A stretch of 64,000 nt of DNA from the NCBI GenBank assembly GCA_032622095.1, contig CP136066.1:194672816-194736815 (forward strand), in the 5' to 3' direction. The DNA is from Siphonodentalium dalli. Taxonomy: Eukaryota; Mollusca; Scaphopoda; Gadilida; Siphonodentaliidae. Position 1 is the stretch's first letter, and every line of letters starts with the position of its first letter. Position numbers and translations under genes: made by a program. Below the pieces are notes generated by a model. The model was not told the origin of the DNA, made no database searches, and saw nothing but the letters and a program-made list of their open reading frames with translations. Positions 14,465 through 27,234 of the stretch are shown here, piece after piece.

Positions 14465-17400
14465 TAATACCAAATGCTCTCACCATACCCAGAAGCTGCA
14501 CGTTGCATGGAAAATGATATATTGAGATGTCTGTCTAAGGTCGGATTATTTCAAGAGTCTCCCGAATGTCGTTTCATGTTGTTAGGTATATGTATATCAT
14601 TACATGGTATTGGTTATAATAATTAAAGGCACGGGCGGCATTCGTTGCAGAACTATTCATATGTGATCAAATCGTCACCAACAGATGGAATATTAAAATA
14701 TATATAGCTTTGTCGAGATGTCTCCCTAAGGTCGGATTATTTCAAGAGTCTCCCTAATGTCGTTAATTTTGTTAGCTATATGTATATGTATATCAGGACA
14801 TGGCATTGGTTATAATAATTAAAGGCACGGGCGGTGTTCGTTGCAGAAATATTAATATGTGGTCAAATCGCCACCAACAGATGGAATATTAAAATATGTA
14901 CAGTTTTGTTCATATGCAAACGTAATCAGCGCATGAATAGTGTATTGTCCTCAATGTGTACGATGATTGCGTAAACAACAGCATGCTCGTGTTATAAAAG
15001 TTTTGCTTCTGTTTACATAACACAACGCAATCATATTAGTTAATCACACAAACATTATATAAACGCTCTTCATTATTTCCATATAAGAAATATAGTAACA
15101 AACAACGCTCTTTATGCTTACCATATCCGGATCTATACAAAAGTCAGGAAACGTAACGTAAAGTTTATGCCATAGTTCTGTATGATATAACAACACATTC
15201 TGCCTATATTTTACTATTTCTGTTTATGGCGGTTTTTGACGGAGCTGAATATTTTAACAGCATACCCACCGCCAAAGACAGCCCGTATCTTTAATATGAG
15301 CAATAAAAGATGTTTTTTTTATTAATACCAAATGCTCTCACCATACCCAGAAGCTGCACGTTGCATGGAAAATGATATATTGAGATGTCTGCCTAAGGTC
15401 GGATTATTTCAAGAGTCTCCCGAATGTCGTTTCATTTTGTTAGGTATATGTATATCATTACATGGTATTGGTTATAATAAATAAAGGCACGGGCGGCGTT
15501 CGTTGCAGAACTATTCATATGTGATCAAATCGCCACCAACAGATGGAATATTAAAATATATATAGCTTTGTCGAGATGTCTCCCTAAGGTCGGATTATTT
15601 CAAGAGTCTCCCTAATGTCGTTAATGTTGTTAGCTATATGTATATGTATATCAGTACATGGCATTGGTTATAATAATTAAAGGCACGGGCGGTGTTCGTT
15701 GCAGAAATATTAATATGTGGTCAAATCGCCACCAACAGATGGAATATTAAAATATGTACAGTTTTGTTCACATGCAAACGTAATCAGCGCACGAATAGTG
15801 TATTGTCCTCAATGTGTACGATGATTGCGTAAACAACAGCATGCTCGTGTTACCGAAGTTTTGCTTGTGTTTACATAACACAACGCAATCATATTGGTTA
15901 ATCACACAAACATTATATAAACGCTCTTCATTACTTCCATATAAGAAAAATAGTAAAAACAACGCTCTTTATGCTTACCATATCCGGATCTATACAAAAG
16001 TCAGGAAACGTAACGGTTTTTTCCTTTAGTTTGCACAACAAAGTGAAAACAATTGACAATAACATACTGTTTATGCCATATTTCTGTATGATATAAAACA
16101 CAACAAATTCTGCCTATATTTTACTATTTCTGTTTATGGCGGTTTTTGACGGAGATGAATATTTTAACAGCATACCCACCGCCAACACCGCCCGTATCTA
16201 TAATATGAGCAATAAAAGATGTTTTTTATTAATACCAAATGCTCTCACCATACCCAGAAGCTGCACGTTGCATGGAAAATGATATATTGAGATGTCTGTC
16301 TAAGGTCGGATTATTTCAAGAGTCTCCCGAATGTCGTTTCATGTTGTTAGGTAAATGTATATCATTACATGGTATTGGTTATAATAATTAAAGGCACGGA
16401 CGGCGTTCGTTGCAGAACTATTCATATGTAATCAAATCGCCACCAACAGATGGAATATTAAAATATATATAGCTTTGTCGAGATGTCTCCCTAAGGTCGG
16501 ATTATTTCAAGAGTCTCCATAATGTCGTTAATTTTGTTAGCTATATGTATATGTATATCAGTACATGGCATTGGTTATAATAATTAAAGGCACGGGCGGT
16601 GTTCGTTGCAGAAGTATTAGTATGTGGTCAAATCGCCACCAACAGATGGAATATTAAAATATCTACAGTTTTGTTCATATGCAAACGTAATCAGCGCGTG
16701 AATAGTGTATTGTCCTCAATGTGTACGATGATTGCGTAAACAACAGCATGCTCGTGTTACATAAGTTTTGCTTCTGTTTACATAACACAACGCAATCATA
16801 TTGGTTAATCACACAAACATTATATAAACGCTCTTCATTATTTCCATATAAGAACAATAGTAACAAACAACGCTCTTTATGCTTACCATTTGCGGATCTA
16901 TACAAAAGTCAGGAAACGTAACGGTTTTTTCCTTTTGTTTGCACAACAAAGTGAAAACAATTGACAATAACATACTGTTTATGCCATATTTCTGTATGAT
17001 ATAACAAAACATTCTGCCTATATTTTACTATTTCTGTTTATGGCTGTTTTTGAAGGAGATGAATATTTTAACAGCATACCCACCGCCAACACCGCCCGTA
17101 TCTTTAATATGAGCAATAAAAGATGTTTTTTTATTATTAATACCAATGCTCTCACCATACCAAGAAGCTGCGCGTTGCATGGCAAATGATATATTGAGAT
17201 GTCTCCCTAAGGTCGGATTATTTCAAGAATCTCCCTAATGTCGTTCATGTTGTTTGGTATATGTATATCATTACATGGTATTGGTTACAATAATTAAAGG
17301 CACGAGCGGCGTTCTTTGCAGAAATATTCATATGTGTTCAAATCGCCACCAACAGATGGAATATTAAAATATATATAGCTGTGTCGAGATGTCTCCCTAA

Positions 17401-18170
17401 GGTCGGATTATTTCAAGAGTCTCCATAATGTCGTTAATTTTGTTAGCTATATGTATATGTATATCAGTACATGGCATTGGTTATAATAATTAAAGGCACG
17501 GGCGGTGTTCGTTGCAGAAATATTAATATGTGGTCAAATCGCCACCAACAGATGGAATATTAAAATATGTACAGTTTTGTTCAGATGCAAACGTAATCAG
17601 CGCGTGAATAGTGTATTGTCCTCAATGTGTACGATGATTGCGTAAACAACAGCATGCTCGTGTTACGGAAGTTTTGCTTCTGTTTACATAACACAACGCA
17701 ATTATAGTGGTTAATCACACAAACATTATATAAACGCTCTTTATTATTTCCATATAAGGAAAGTAGTAACAAAAAACGCTCTTTATGTTTACCATATCCG
17801 GATCTAAATAAAACCTAGGAAAGGTAACGTTGTTTGCTTTTGTTTACGTAACACATTTGACGGATGTGAATATGTTAGTAGCATGCCCACCGCCGACACT
17901 GGCCGTATCTTTTATATAGCAATAAAAGATTTTTTTTTCGTTTGATACCAAATGCTCTCACCATAACCAGAAGCTTTACGTTGCATAGAAAATGATATAT
18001 CGAGATGTCTCGCCATCAACATATGGAATATTAAAGCATTGTTCATATGCAAACATAATGGGGCGTAAATAGTGTATTGTGTAATAGTATACTGTCTTCA
18101 ATGTGTGCGATGATTGCCAACACCGCCCGTATCTTTGATATAGCAATAAAAGATGTTTATTTTTTCGATT
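14465..18170 (+). repeat. First copy of a 3,705-bp tandem block duplication
   Basis: This block, containing one A, B, C and D unit, recurs immediately downstream at a constant offset of 3,705 bp (for example 14819 and 18524, 15677 and 19382, 16584 and 20289, 17491 and 21196). Apart from a few point differences, such as GTATATG versus GTAAATG near 20057, the two read as nearly identical. Confidence 0.75.
17749..17758 (+). promoter_or_regulatory. CArG-like box within satellite unit D
   Basis: CCATATAAGG fits the serum response factor consensus CC(A/T)6GG. It lies between two AACGCTCTTT boxes. The same site recurs 3,705 bp downstream. Other units have CCATATAAGA, which is not a consensus site. 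Function is not shown. Confidence 0.25.
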
Positions 18171-21100
18171 AATACCAAATGCTCTCACCATACCCAGAAG
18201 CTGCACGTTGCATGGAAAATGATATATTGAGATGTCTGTCTAAGGTCGGATTATTTCAAGAGTCTCCCGAATGTCGTTTCATGTTGTTAGGTATATGTAT
18301 ATCATTACATGGTATTGGTTATAATAATTAAAGGCACGGGCGGCATTCGTTGCAGAACTATTCATATGTGATCAAATCGTCACCAACAGATGGAATATTA
18401 AAATATATATAGCTTTGTCGAGATGTCTCCCTAAGGTCGGATTATTTCAAGAGTCTCCCTAATGTCGTTAATTTTGTTAGCTATATGTATATGTATATCA
18501 GGACATGGCATTGGTTATAATAATTAAAGGCACGGGCGGTGTTCGTTGCAGAAATATTAATATGTGGTCAAATCGCCACCAACAGATGGAATATTAAAAT
18601 ATGTACAGTTTTGTTCATATGCAAACGTAATCAGCGCATGAATAGTGTATTGTCCTCAATGTGTACGATGATTGCGTAAACAACAGCATGCTCGTGTTAT
18701 AAAAGTTTTGCTTCTGTTTACATAACACAACGCAATCATATTAGTTAATCACACAAACATTATATAAACGCTCTTCATTATTTCCATATAAGAAATATAG
18801 TAACAAACAACGCTCTTTATGCTTACCATATCCGGATCTATACAAAAGTCAGGAAACGTAACGTAAAGTTTATGCCATAGTTCTGTATGATATAACAACA
18901 CATTCTGCCTATATTTTACTATTTCTGTTTATGGCGGTTTTTGACGGAGCTGAATATTTTAACAGCATACCCACCGCCAAAGACAGCCCGTATCTTTAAT
19001 ATGAGCAATAAAAGATGTTTTTTTTATTAATACCAAATGCTCTCACCATACCCAGAAGCTGCACGTTGCATGGAAAATGATATATTGAGATGTCTGCCTA
19101 AGGTCGGATTATTTCAAGAGTCTCCCGAATGTCGTTTCATTTTGTTAGGTATATGTATATCATTACATGGTATTGGTTATAATAAATAAAGGCACGGGCG
19201 GCGTTCGTTGCAGAACTATTCATATGTGATCAAATCGCCACCAACAGATGGAATATTAAAATATATATAGCTTTGTCGAGATGTCTCCCTAAGGTCGGAT
19301 TATTTCAAGAGTCTCCCTAATGTCGTTAATGTTGTTAGCTATATGTATATGTATATCAGTACATGGCATTGGTTATAATAATTAAAGGCACGGGCGGTGT
19401 TCGTTGCAGAAATATTAATATGTGGTCAAATCGCCACCAACAGATGGAATATTAAAATATGTACAGTTTTGTTCACATGCAAACGTAATCAGCGCACGAA
19501 TAGTGTATTGTCCTCAATGTGTACGATGATTGCGTAAACAACAGCATGCTCGTGTTACCGAAGTTTTGCTTGTGTTTACATAACACAACGCAATCATATT
19601 GGTTAATCACACAAACATTATATAAACGCTCTTCATTACTTCCATATAAGAAAAATAGTAAAAACAACGCTCTTTATGCTTACCATATCCGGATCTATAC
19701 AAAAGTCAGGAAACGTAACGGTTTTTTCCTTTAGTTTGCACAACAAAGTGAAAACAATTGACAATAACATACTGTTTATGCCATATTTCTGTATGATATA
19801 AAACACAACAAATTCTGCCTATATTTTACTATTTCTGTTTATGGCGGTTTTTGACGGAGATGAATATTTTAACAGCATACCCACCGCCAACACCGCCCGT
19901 ATCTATAATATGAGCAATAAAAGATGTTTTTTATTAATACCAAATGCTCTCACCATACCCAGAAGCTGCACGTTGCATGGAAAATGATATATTGAGATGT
20001 CTGTCTAAGGTCGGATTATTTCAAGAGTCTCCCGAATGTCGTTTCATGTTGTTAGGTAAATGTATATCATTACATGGTATTGGTTATAATAATTAAAGGC
20101 ACGGACGGCGTTCGTTGCAGAACTATTCATATGTAATCAAATCGCCACCAACAGATGGAATATTAAAATATATATAGCTTTGTCGAGATGTCTCCCTAAG
20201 GTCGGATTATTTCAAGAGTCTCCATAATGTCGTTAATTTTGTTAGCTATATGTATATGTATATCAGTACATGGCATTGGTTATAATAATTAAAGGCACGG
20301 GCGGTGTTCGTTGCAGAAGTATTAGTATGTGGTCAAATCGCCACCAACAGATGGAATATTAAAATATCTACAGTTTTGTTCATATGCAAACGTAATCAGC
20401 GCGTGAATAGTGTATTGTCCTCAATGTGTACGATGATTGCGTAAACAACAGCATGCTCGTGTTACATAAGTTTTGCTTCTGTTTACATAACACAACGCAA
20501 TCATATTGGTTAATCACACAAACATTATATAAACGCTCTTCATTATTTCCATATAAGAACAATAGTAACAAACAACGCTCTTTATGCTTACCATTTGCGG
20601 ATCTATACAAAAGTCAGGAAACGTAACGGTTTTTTCCTTTTGTTTGCACAACAAAGTGAAAACAATTGACAATAACATACTGTTTATGCCATATTTCTGT
20701 ATGATATAACAAAACATTCTGCCTATATTTTACTATTTCTGTTTATGGCTGTTTTTGAAGGAGATGAATATTTTAACAGCATACCCACCGCCAACACCGC
20801 CCGTATCTTTAATATGAGCAATAAAAGATGTTTTTTTATTATTAATACCAATGCTCTCACCATACCAAGAAGCTGCGCGTTGCATGGCAAATGATATATT
20901 GAGATGTCTCCCTAAGGTCGGATTATTTCAAGAATCTCCCTAATGTCGTTCATGTTGTTTGGTATATGTATATCATTACATGGTATTGGTTACAATAATT
21001 AAAGGCACGAGCGGCGTTCTTTGCAGAAATATTCATATGTGTTCAAATCGCCACCAACAGATGGAATATTAAAATATATATAGCTGTGTCGAGATGTCTC

Positions 21101-21875
21101 CCTAAGGTCGGATTATTTCAAGAGTCTCCATAATGTCGTTAATTTTGTTAGCTATATGTATATGTATATCAGTACATGGCATTGGTTATAATAATTAAAG
21201 GCACGGGCGGTGTTCGTTGCAGAAATATTAATATGTGGTCAAATCGCCACCAACAGATGGAATATTAAAATATGTACAGTTTTGTTCAGATGCAAACGTA
21301 ATCAGCGCGTGAATAGTGTATTGTCCTCAATGTGTACGATGATTGCGTAAACAACAGCATGCTCGTGTTACGGAAGTTTTGCTTCTGTTTACATAACACA
21401 ACGCAATTATAGTGGTTAATCACACAAACATTATATAAACGCTCTTTATTATTTCCATATAAGGAAAGTAGTAACAAAAAACGCTCTTTATGTTTACCAT
21501 ATCCGGATCTAAATAAAACCTAGGAAAGGTAACGTTGTTTGCTTTTGTTTACGTAACACATTTGACGGATGTGAATATGTTAGTAGCATGCCCACCGCCG
21601 ACACTGGCCGTATCTTTTATATAGCAATAAAAGATTTTTTTTTCGTTTGATACCAAATGCTCTCACCATAACCAGAAGCTTTACGTTGCATAGAAAATGA
21701 TATATCGAGATGTCTCGCCATCAACATATGGAATATTAAAGCATTGTTCATATGCAAACATAATGGGGCGTAAATAGTGTATTGTGTAATAGTATACTGT
21801 CTTCAATGTGTGCGATGATTGCCAACACCGCCCGTATCTTTGATATAGCAATAAAAGATGTTTATTTTTTCGATT
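18171..21875 (+). repeat. Second copy of the 3,705-bp block
   Basis: Its boundaries are approximate. The junction at about 18170 joins the tail of a degraded D unit to the tail of a B unit, as expected from unequal crossing-over between misaligned units. The block ends where the sequence changes from the duplicated pattern to a decayed terminal unit at about 21890-22060. Confidence 0.75.
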
Positions 21876-22060
21876 AATAACAAATGCCCTCACCTTACCC
21901 AGAAGCTACGCGTTGCATAGAAAATGATATATCGAGATTCTCCATAAGGTCGGATTATTTCAAGAGTCTCCCAAAGGTTTATGGCTGTTTTTGACGGAGG
22001 TGAATATTTTAACAGCATACCCACTGCCAACGCCGCCCGTATCTTTAATATAGCAATAAG

Positions 22061-23580
22061 CAGTTATCAACGTACGATATCTCCATTCGTCGTTTATTTA
22101 CATGTCTTCATGGCATGTGACATTTTCCGACAAACACTTTAAGGACATTTCTAACCGGACAATGTTTTCGTTTGAAACGTGTGGGGGAGGGGTTGTGTGT
22201 CTTTGTTCAGTCATATACTCATTGTAGCAAATGAACACACACAGCTTCATATGTCGAGTTGTTTGTAGATGCGATCGCGAATCGCGATGGAGAGTTCAAA
22301 CATTAATGAATATTTCATAATTACCCTCTAATTTGGTTGTTAAAAAATAGATAATGACGACGTGTGCATAGATACATTATCAGACAACAAGTGATCATTG
22401 AGCGCTAAACGTTTTAGTTGATTGTTCGATCGTTTTGTAATTATAATAAGCTGGATGCGTGCCGGGCCACATCGTTTGCGCCACCCAGACCTTGCTTTTT
22501 GACGCTGTTGGGAGACAATATTCAGAAGAAAATACTAAATGCTTGCATATAGAAATGAAATTGATGAGCGTTTGTACATGTATGGTTTAAAATGAAAGAA
22601 TCAATCGCCGACCCACCCATGGCGATAAAGATGCCATTGTTGGATAAATGGGCTAAATTTGTCAGATTTTCTAGTGATGGTAAACGGGGGTATTGTATCG
22701 ATCCCCTTGACTTTAATAATACTACCGTACTATTAACGTAAAACGTGCATCCAAACTGCCTCTATCCGAGTACATGTATAATAGGGACAGCGCATAGAGG
22801 CCGTTTGGATGCATGGAATGGGAGCGGAGCGCGTTGCAAGTCCATGTGCACTGGTTAATATATTCATTTCCGCTTTAGCTAACAACTTGCCTGATTGCCA
22901 ACAAATGCATACAGGGCAATTGGCTGCATGATATTATATTGTCCTTATGAAGGCAGCTTGGGGTGCGGTCCGTATCATGTTTATGTTGCGCACTTGGCAG
23001 AACCGGCCGTAGGTTAACAATGCTGTTCTCGCTCGAGCTACCGAGATTGGAACACCTGTATATACATACATGTCTATTCTGCACGAGAGCATTTACCGGT
23101 ATTGCATCATTTGGTTAATGATTTATTTTGGCCGAATTATACCAAATGTGCTTGTCCCTATAAACATGCTGATGTCAACTTCCATGTACCATGCCATGAC
23201 CAATGTCCCAATTGTATGGATTGTATCCCGTGCTAAATTATTTAACGACAAAATCCGACCAAGATATGCACCAGAGAACATGTTTTGCCGGACGACGCCA
23301 AATGCAAGTTATTTGTTTTCTCCCTCAACCAGATAACTTATATCAACCGAGGGCGTTTTGTAATAATGTCGTTTGGTCCCAAAAGGTTTGTCCTACTGTT
23401 TGTTTTCTTCCTGAGGGGGTTTTGTCAGAGTACCATGACAAGATATCTGGACATCAATTCAAGTTCAGATGTTTATTGAACATGGATTATCATCAGAACA
23501 AAATGAAAATATAACAATGATGACGATTTTATAAAAAAAAAAACAATGATGACGACTTACATAACATATAATCAAATAAC
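22061..23580. other. Low-copy intronic sequence with a small hairpin
   Basis: No gene was recognised. A hairpin of about 70 bp with arms starting TGCATCCAAAC and ending GTTTGGATGCA lies at 22745-22814. An odd-spaced ATCGCGA doublet lies at about 22274-22288. Open frames at 23.1-23.5 kb show no known motif. Confidence 0.45.
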
Positions 23581-24037
23581 TTAAAGGCACGGGAGGCCTT
23601 AATTGTCGAAAATATTCATATCTGTTCCAAACACCGTAAACAGAAAAACATTAACACGCTTAGTGTTCAATGCGTATATACCATGACAATCGCGTAAACA
23701 ACAGTATGTTATCATAAAGATCTACTATATTTTATCTGAACAAGAGCCTGGTTGTGTTACAGAAGACAGCACAATGCTGCTGGCTAATCACACACAAATG
23801 GTATAAACGCTCTTTTTTAGTTCCATATCAGGAATTCACCAACAAAGAACGCTCTTTATGTTTACCATAATAATATAAACAAACACCAGAAAAGTAACTG
23901 TTTATGCTTTTTTTTTTTTTTACATAACAATGGTCAAACATATGTCTACATTTTGATGTTCTTTCTGTTTGTGCCGGTTTTTGACGGGTGGAAACATTTT
24001 GCCAGGATACCCACCGCCATGGCCTCCCGTACCTTTA
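23581..24037 (+). mobile_element. TTAA-flanked MITE, second isolated copy
   Basis: The copy is about 455 bp. Its terminal repeats are TTAAAGGCACGGGAGGCC and GGCCTCCCGTACCTTTAA, nearly perfect inverted repeats over 18 bases and the best-preserved ends of the family here. The interior has the paired AACGCTCTTT boxes around CCATATCAGGAA at about 23806-23862. Confidence 0.65.
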
Positions 24038-24759
24038 AACGTAGAACTGGATAGCTTCTATCTCATGACATGACTAGACTACTTTGTGGCACATGAGGGG
24101 TTTCTGAATTATGACGTAGACAGGACACCGATAATGATGAATGTTCACTAATCCTGATATGGCACCAGAGATAAAATTGGAAATAAACAGTATCCGTTAT
24201 CATGAAAGCCCTTGTTGCACTTCCATCCGAACTGTGTGGTGAACCATTGACCGATTTAATTTGGATATGGCTCAACATGAGCATTATGCCAAAGTTATAT
24301 TTGTCCCAGGAAAACTACGAAAACCAACAGCGTCTGTCCGAGTGTGCGTCATTTCGTCCGTGCATGCGCATTTTGGTTTGCGAACGATAACTTTAGTAAC
24401 GTTAAAATTGTATTAATTTTCTGCGCATGTTTTATCTCTTTACTCCCCATAAGCGTCCCTGGACGCTTTTGCACTATTTCCACATAAGCGCATGTGGACG
24501 CCTCGCAACATATCCCTAGACGCACATAAGAGCGCGTTACCAGACTTCCCCATAAGCGCCCTAGAGCACCACACTAGGCCCAGACTGTACTAATGAGTTC
24601 GCCCCTATGCCCCCCGCTTTTTCTATGTTTCTAATCGAGACCACCCGGTTATGTCAACTCGTTATTTGCCTATCTAATAACAATAAACGTGGCACCGTGT
24701 GCATCGCGCGCGACACATGCTGTGTTACTTGGGTACCATTCTAAGTATTTACGAACAAC
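24038..24759. repeat. Spacer with CATAAGCGC short repeats upstream of the piggyBac relic
   Basis: Between about 24448 and 24565 the motif (C/A)CATAAGCG(C/T) recurs four to five times, together with (T/A)GGACGC or TAGACGC, often as small inverted pairs. The repeats may be subterminal sequence of the piggyBac element, but no matching set was found on its 3' side. The rest of the spacer is unremarkable. Confidence 0.35.
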
Positions 24760-26437
24760 ATGGCTGCAACATTTTCGAAACAGCAAGTGATCGACATGTT
24801 AATGGGAGATGATAGCGATTTTAGCGGGGATTGCGGTTCCTCGTCATCAGAAGATTCAGACGACGATTACTCTGCCCCTGCTACCAGCGACAATGTGACC
24901 TCCATCGATGATAGCAGCTTGAATAATAACCCGATTGGCTGGTCAAATAAACTTCGAAAGGTATTACTTCAGCCATTTACCCAAAGGACAGGGCCAGTTA
25001 TACCAGATGAATTCGATACTGATACAGCAACAGCTTTGGAATATTTCAATTTTTATGTTCTCGCCATCGAAGTATGCCGAAATAGCCAGGCATACTAACA
25101 ACTATGCCAAATGGAAAATGGAAGAAAAGGGCGAGACTGATAAATACTGGTCTGATATTTCGGAACTAGAACTTCGTGCGTACATCGGTATGAACATCAT
25201 GATGGGTGTGAATGACCTTCCCTCATACAAGCAGTACTGGTCACATGATGAGTTTATCTGAAACGCCGGCATCAGCAAAGTTATGAATCGGCGCAGATTT
25301 GAAAAAATCACAGAATACTTCCACGTCAGTGACCGAGAGAGCGAACCTGCTAAAGGGACAGATTCGTACGATCCACTATATAAGGTTCGCGACATCATCG
25401 ACTCATCACTAACAACATTGAAATCGTGTTACTTGCCTTCGCAATATATATCTGTCGACGAAGGAATGATAAAATGGACAAGCATCTCCTACAAGCAATA
25501 CATGCCGGCAAAACCAATAAAACGAGGGATCAAAATATGGATGATGTACGATGCCACCAATGCCTACCTGTTAAACTTTGAAGTATACCTCGGAAAGCAT
25601 TATTTCTAAACCGTCTGGAAAAGGTCTCGGGTATATGATGTGGTTACGTCATTGTCATCGGATTTGTGTGCCAAAAATTACTGTTTGTTCTTTGATAACT
25701 ATTTTACGAGTGTGCACCTCATGCAGGACTTACTAAACGATGGGTTTTACTCGTCTGGCACCGTTTGGCAGAACAGGAAAGGATTCCCGAAGGATTTACA
25801 GCGACTGAAGAAAATGAATCGAGGTGACTATAACACTAGGCAGGATGGCGAATTTCTCACGGCAACGGTATGGCAGGACAAGAAACAAGTGTTCACCCTT
25901 AGCACGATGACTGACCCAACGACAGATATCATGGCTAATCGGCGCCAGGGAAAAACAATTTTTGAAGTGACTCAGCCGATGAGCATATTCGTGTACAACA
26001 AGTACATGAATGGTGTTGACAAACATGATCAGTTGAGGATGACGTATCTCCTCGGTCGCGAAGGGAAAAAAGCATGGAAATGCATATTCTGGTTGGTCGC
26101 CAATTCATCAATAGTTAACAGTTTCATCTTGTTCAAAGAAACATCAAAGAGACATAATTCTAAGAAGGTGTTCACGCATATGGATTTTAGGATTGAACTG
26201 GCTCATCAACTGATTGCAGGATATTCTTCTAGAAAACTCAAAGCACAAGAAGAGCCACGTGCCCTCAATATATCACAAGAAAACTCAAACGGACACGTGT
26301 CCACACACATGGGACGCCAGAACCGATGTCGGGTTCATCTGAACTCAAAAGAAAGAAAAGAAACTGTATTTGGTTGCAAACTCTCCAATGTTCATCTATG
26401 TAAGGACGGTTGCCATTTCAAGTATCATTGTAGTTGA
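24760..26437 (+). pseudogene. piggyBac transposase, broken by frameshifts and a stop
   Basis: This is a relic of a piggyBac-type (DDE_Tnp_1_7) transposase, the enzyme that cuts and pastes DNA at TTAA sites. The N-terminus is acidic and Ser/Asp-rich (residues about 15-45), as usual in the family. The catalytic aspartate blocks are visible as SVDEGMIKW (about 25453), FFDNYFTS (about 25690) and NGVDKHDQ (about 26010). A C-terminal Cys/His-rich segment ends at the stop at 26437. Breaks: a frameshift near 25035-25060; a TGA at 25259-25261 inside the N-terminal part; and a local frame excursion between about 25600 and 25640, where the next frame carries the expected SKPSGKGLGY and the original frame then resumes. 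No clear TTAA-bounded terminal repeats were identified. The element is therefore dead for transposition, but the coding loss looks fairly recent. Confidence 0.85.
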
Positions 26438-26680
26438 ACGTTCCGAACAATTATGGATTATGGTTATGAGATATATAATGCATGGACATCACAGAGAACC
26501 CAATGTGTATCTACTGTATATTGCTATACTCAGTTAACATTCAAACTATCCAATTATATTAATTGTTCACGCAACACATTTCATGATATAATTTCAAATT
26601 TGGTGAAATGCACGATTTGACTCAGTTATTATTTCAAACCAAATTATAACATTCAAAAACAAATTTATTGCGAAATATTT

Positions 26681-27234
26681 TTAAAGATACGGGCGGCGTT
26701 CGCGGTGGGTATGGTGTTAAACATTCATATCCTTGAAAAACCACCATAAACAGAAGGAATAGTAAGATATGGACATACCTTGTTCTTATACCAATCAGAA
26801 ATATGGCATAAACGGTATGTTATTGTCAATTTGTTCCCCTTTGTTATGTAAACAAAAGCAAACAAATTACGTTTCATTTCTTTTGTTTAGATCTGGATAT
26901 GACACACATAAAGCGCGTTGTTTGTTACTGTTTTCGTGATAGGGAAATAATAAAGAGCGTTTATATCATTTTTGTATGAATAACCAATAGAATTTCGGTC
27001 TGTTATGTTATTTACGTACACCATTGTACGTCTTGACGACAATACACTATTTACGCGCTGATTATGTTTGGCATATGAGTTGAACTGTATATACATGATA
27101 TATCAGTACACGGCATTGGTTATAATAATTAAAGACACGGGCGTATATACATGTATGTTGGCGTTCATTCTGTTGATGCCGATTTGAACAAATATAAATA
27201 TTTCTGCAACGGATGTCGCCCGTGACTTTAATAA
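26681..27234 (+). mobile_element. TTAA-flanked MITE, third isolated copy
   Basis: The left end is TTAAAGATACGGGCGGCG and the right end CGCCCGTGACTTTAA. The interior is in the opposite orientation to the copy at 23581: its AAAGAGCGTTTAT box reads as the complement of AACGCTCTTT. A second internal TTAAAGACACGGGCG near 27129 suggests a nested or recombined structure. The copy lies about 250 bp downstream of the piggyBac relic. Confidence 0.6.

Larger units (their letters stand above)
9157..22060 (+). repeat. Higher-order satellite array derived from the TTAA MITE
   Basis: The array is about 13 kb of tandem units, each beginning with TTAAAGGCACGGGCGG. Every cycle has a short unit of about 196 bp (a truncated MITE head) followed by a long unit holding a nearly whole MITE. 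Long units start near 9530, 10387, 11292, 12149, 13054, 13912, 14819, 15677, 16584, 17491, 18524, 19382, 20289 and 21196. Two main variants alternate: A, with a deletion of about 50 bp after GGAAACGTAAC, and B, without it. They make a 1,762-1,765-bp A-B dimer. Two further variants, C and the degraded D, end the series. Adjacent dimers look almost identical, so amplification is recent. Small open frames here are by-products of the repeat. Confidence 0.85.

Noticed and set aside
10478-21477. Repeated 60-76-codon frames on both strands through the satellite
   Set aside because: They recur exactly with the repeat period, exist on both strands at once, and have no domain. They are by-products of the array.
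8607-22060. CRISPR-like array
   Set aside because: Units are hundreds of bases long, with no short constant repeat and variable spacer pattern, in an animal genome.
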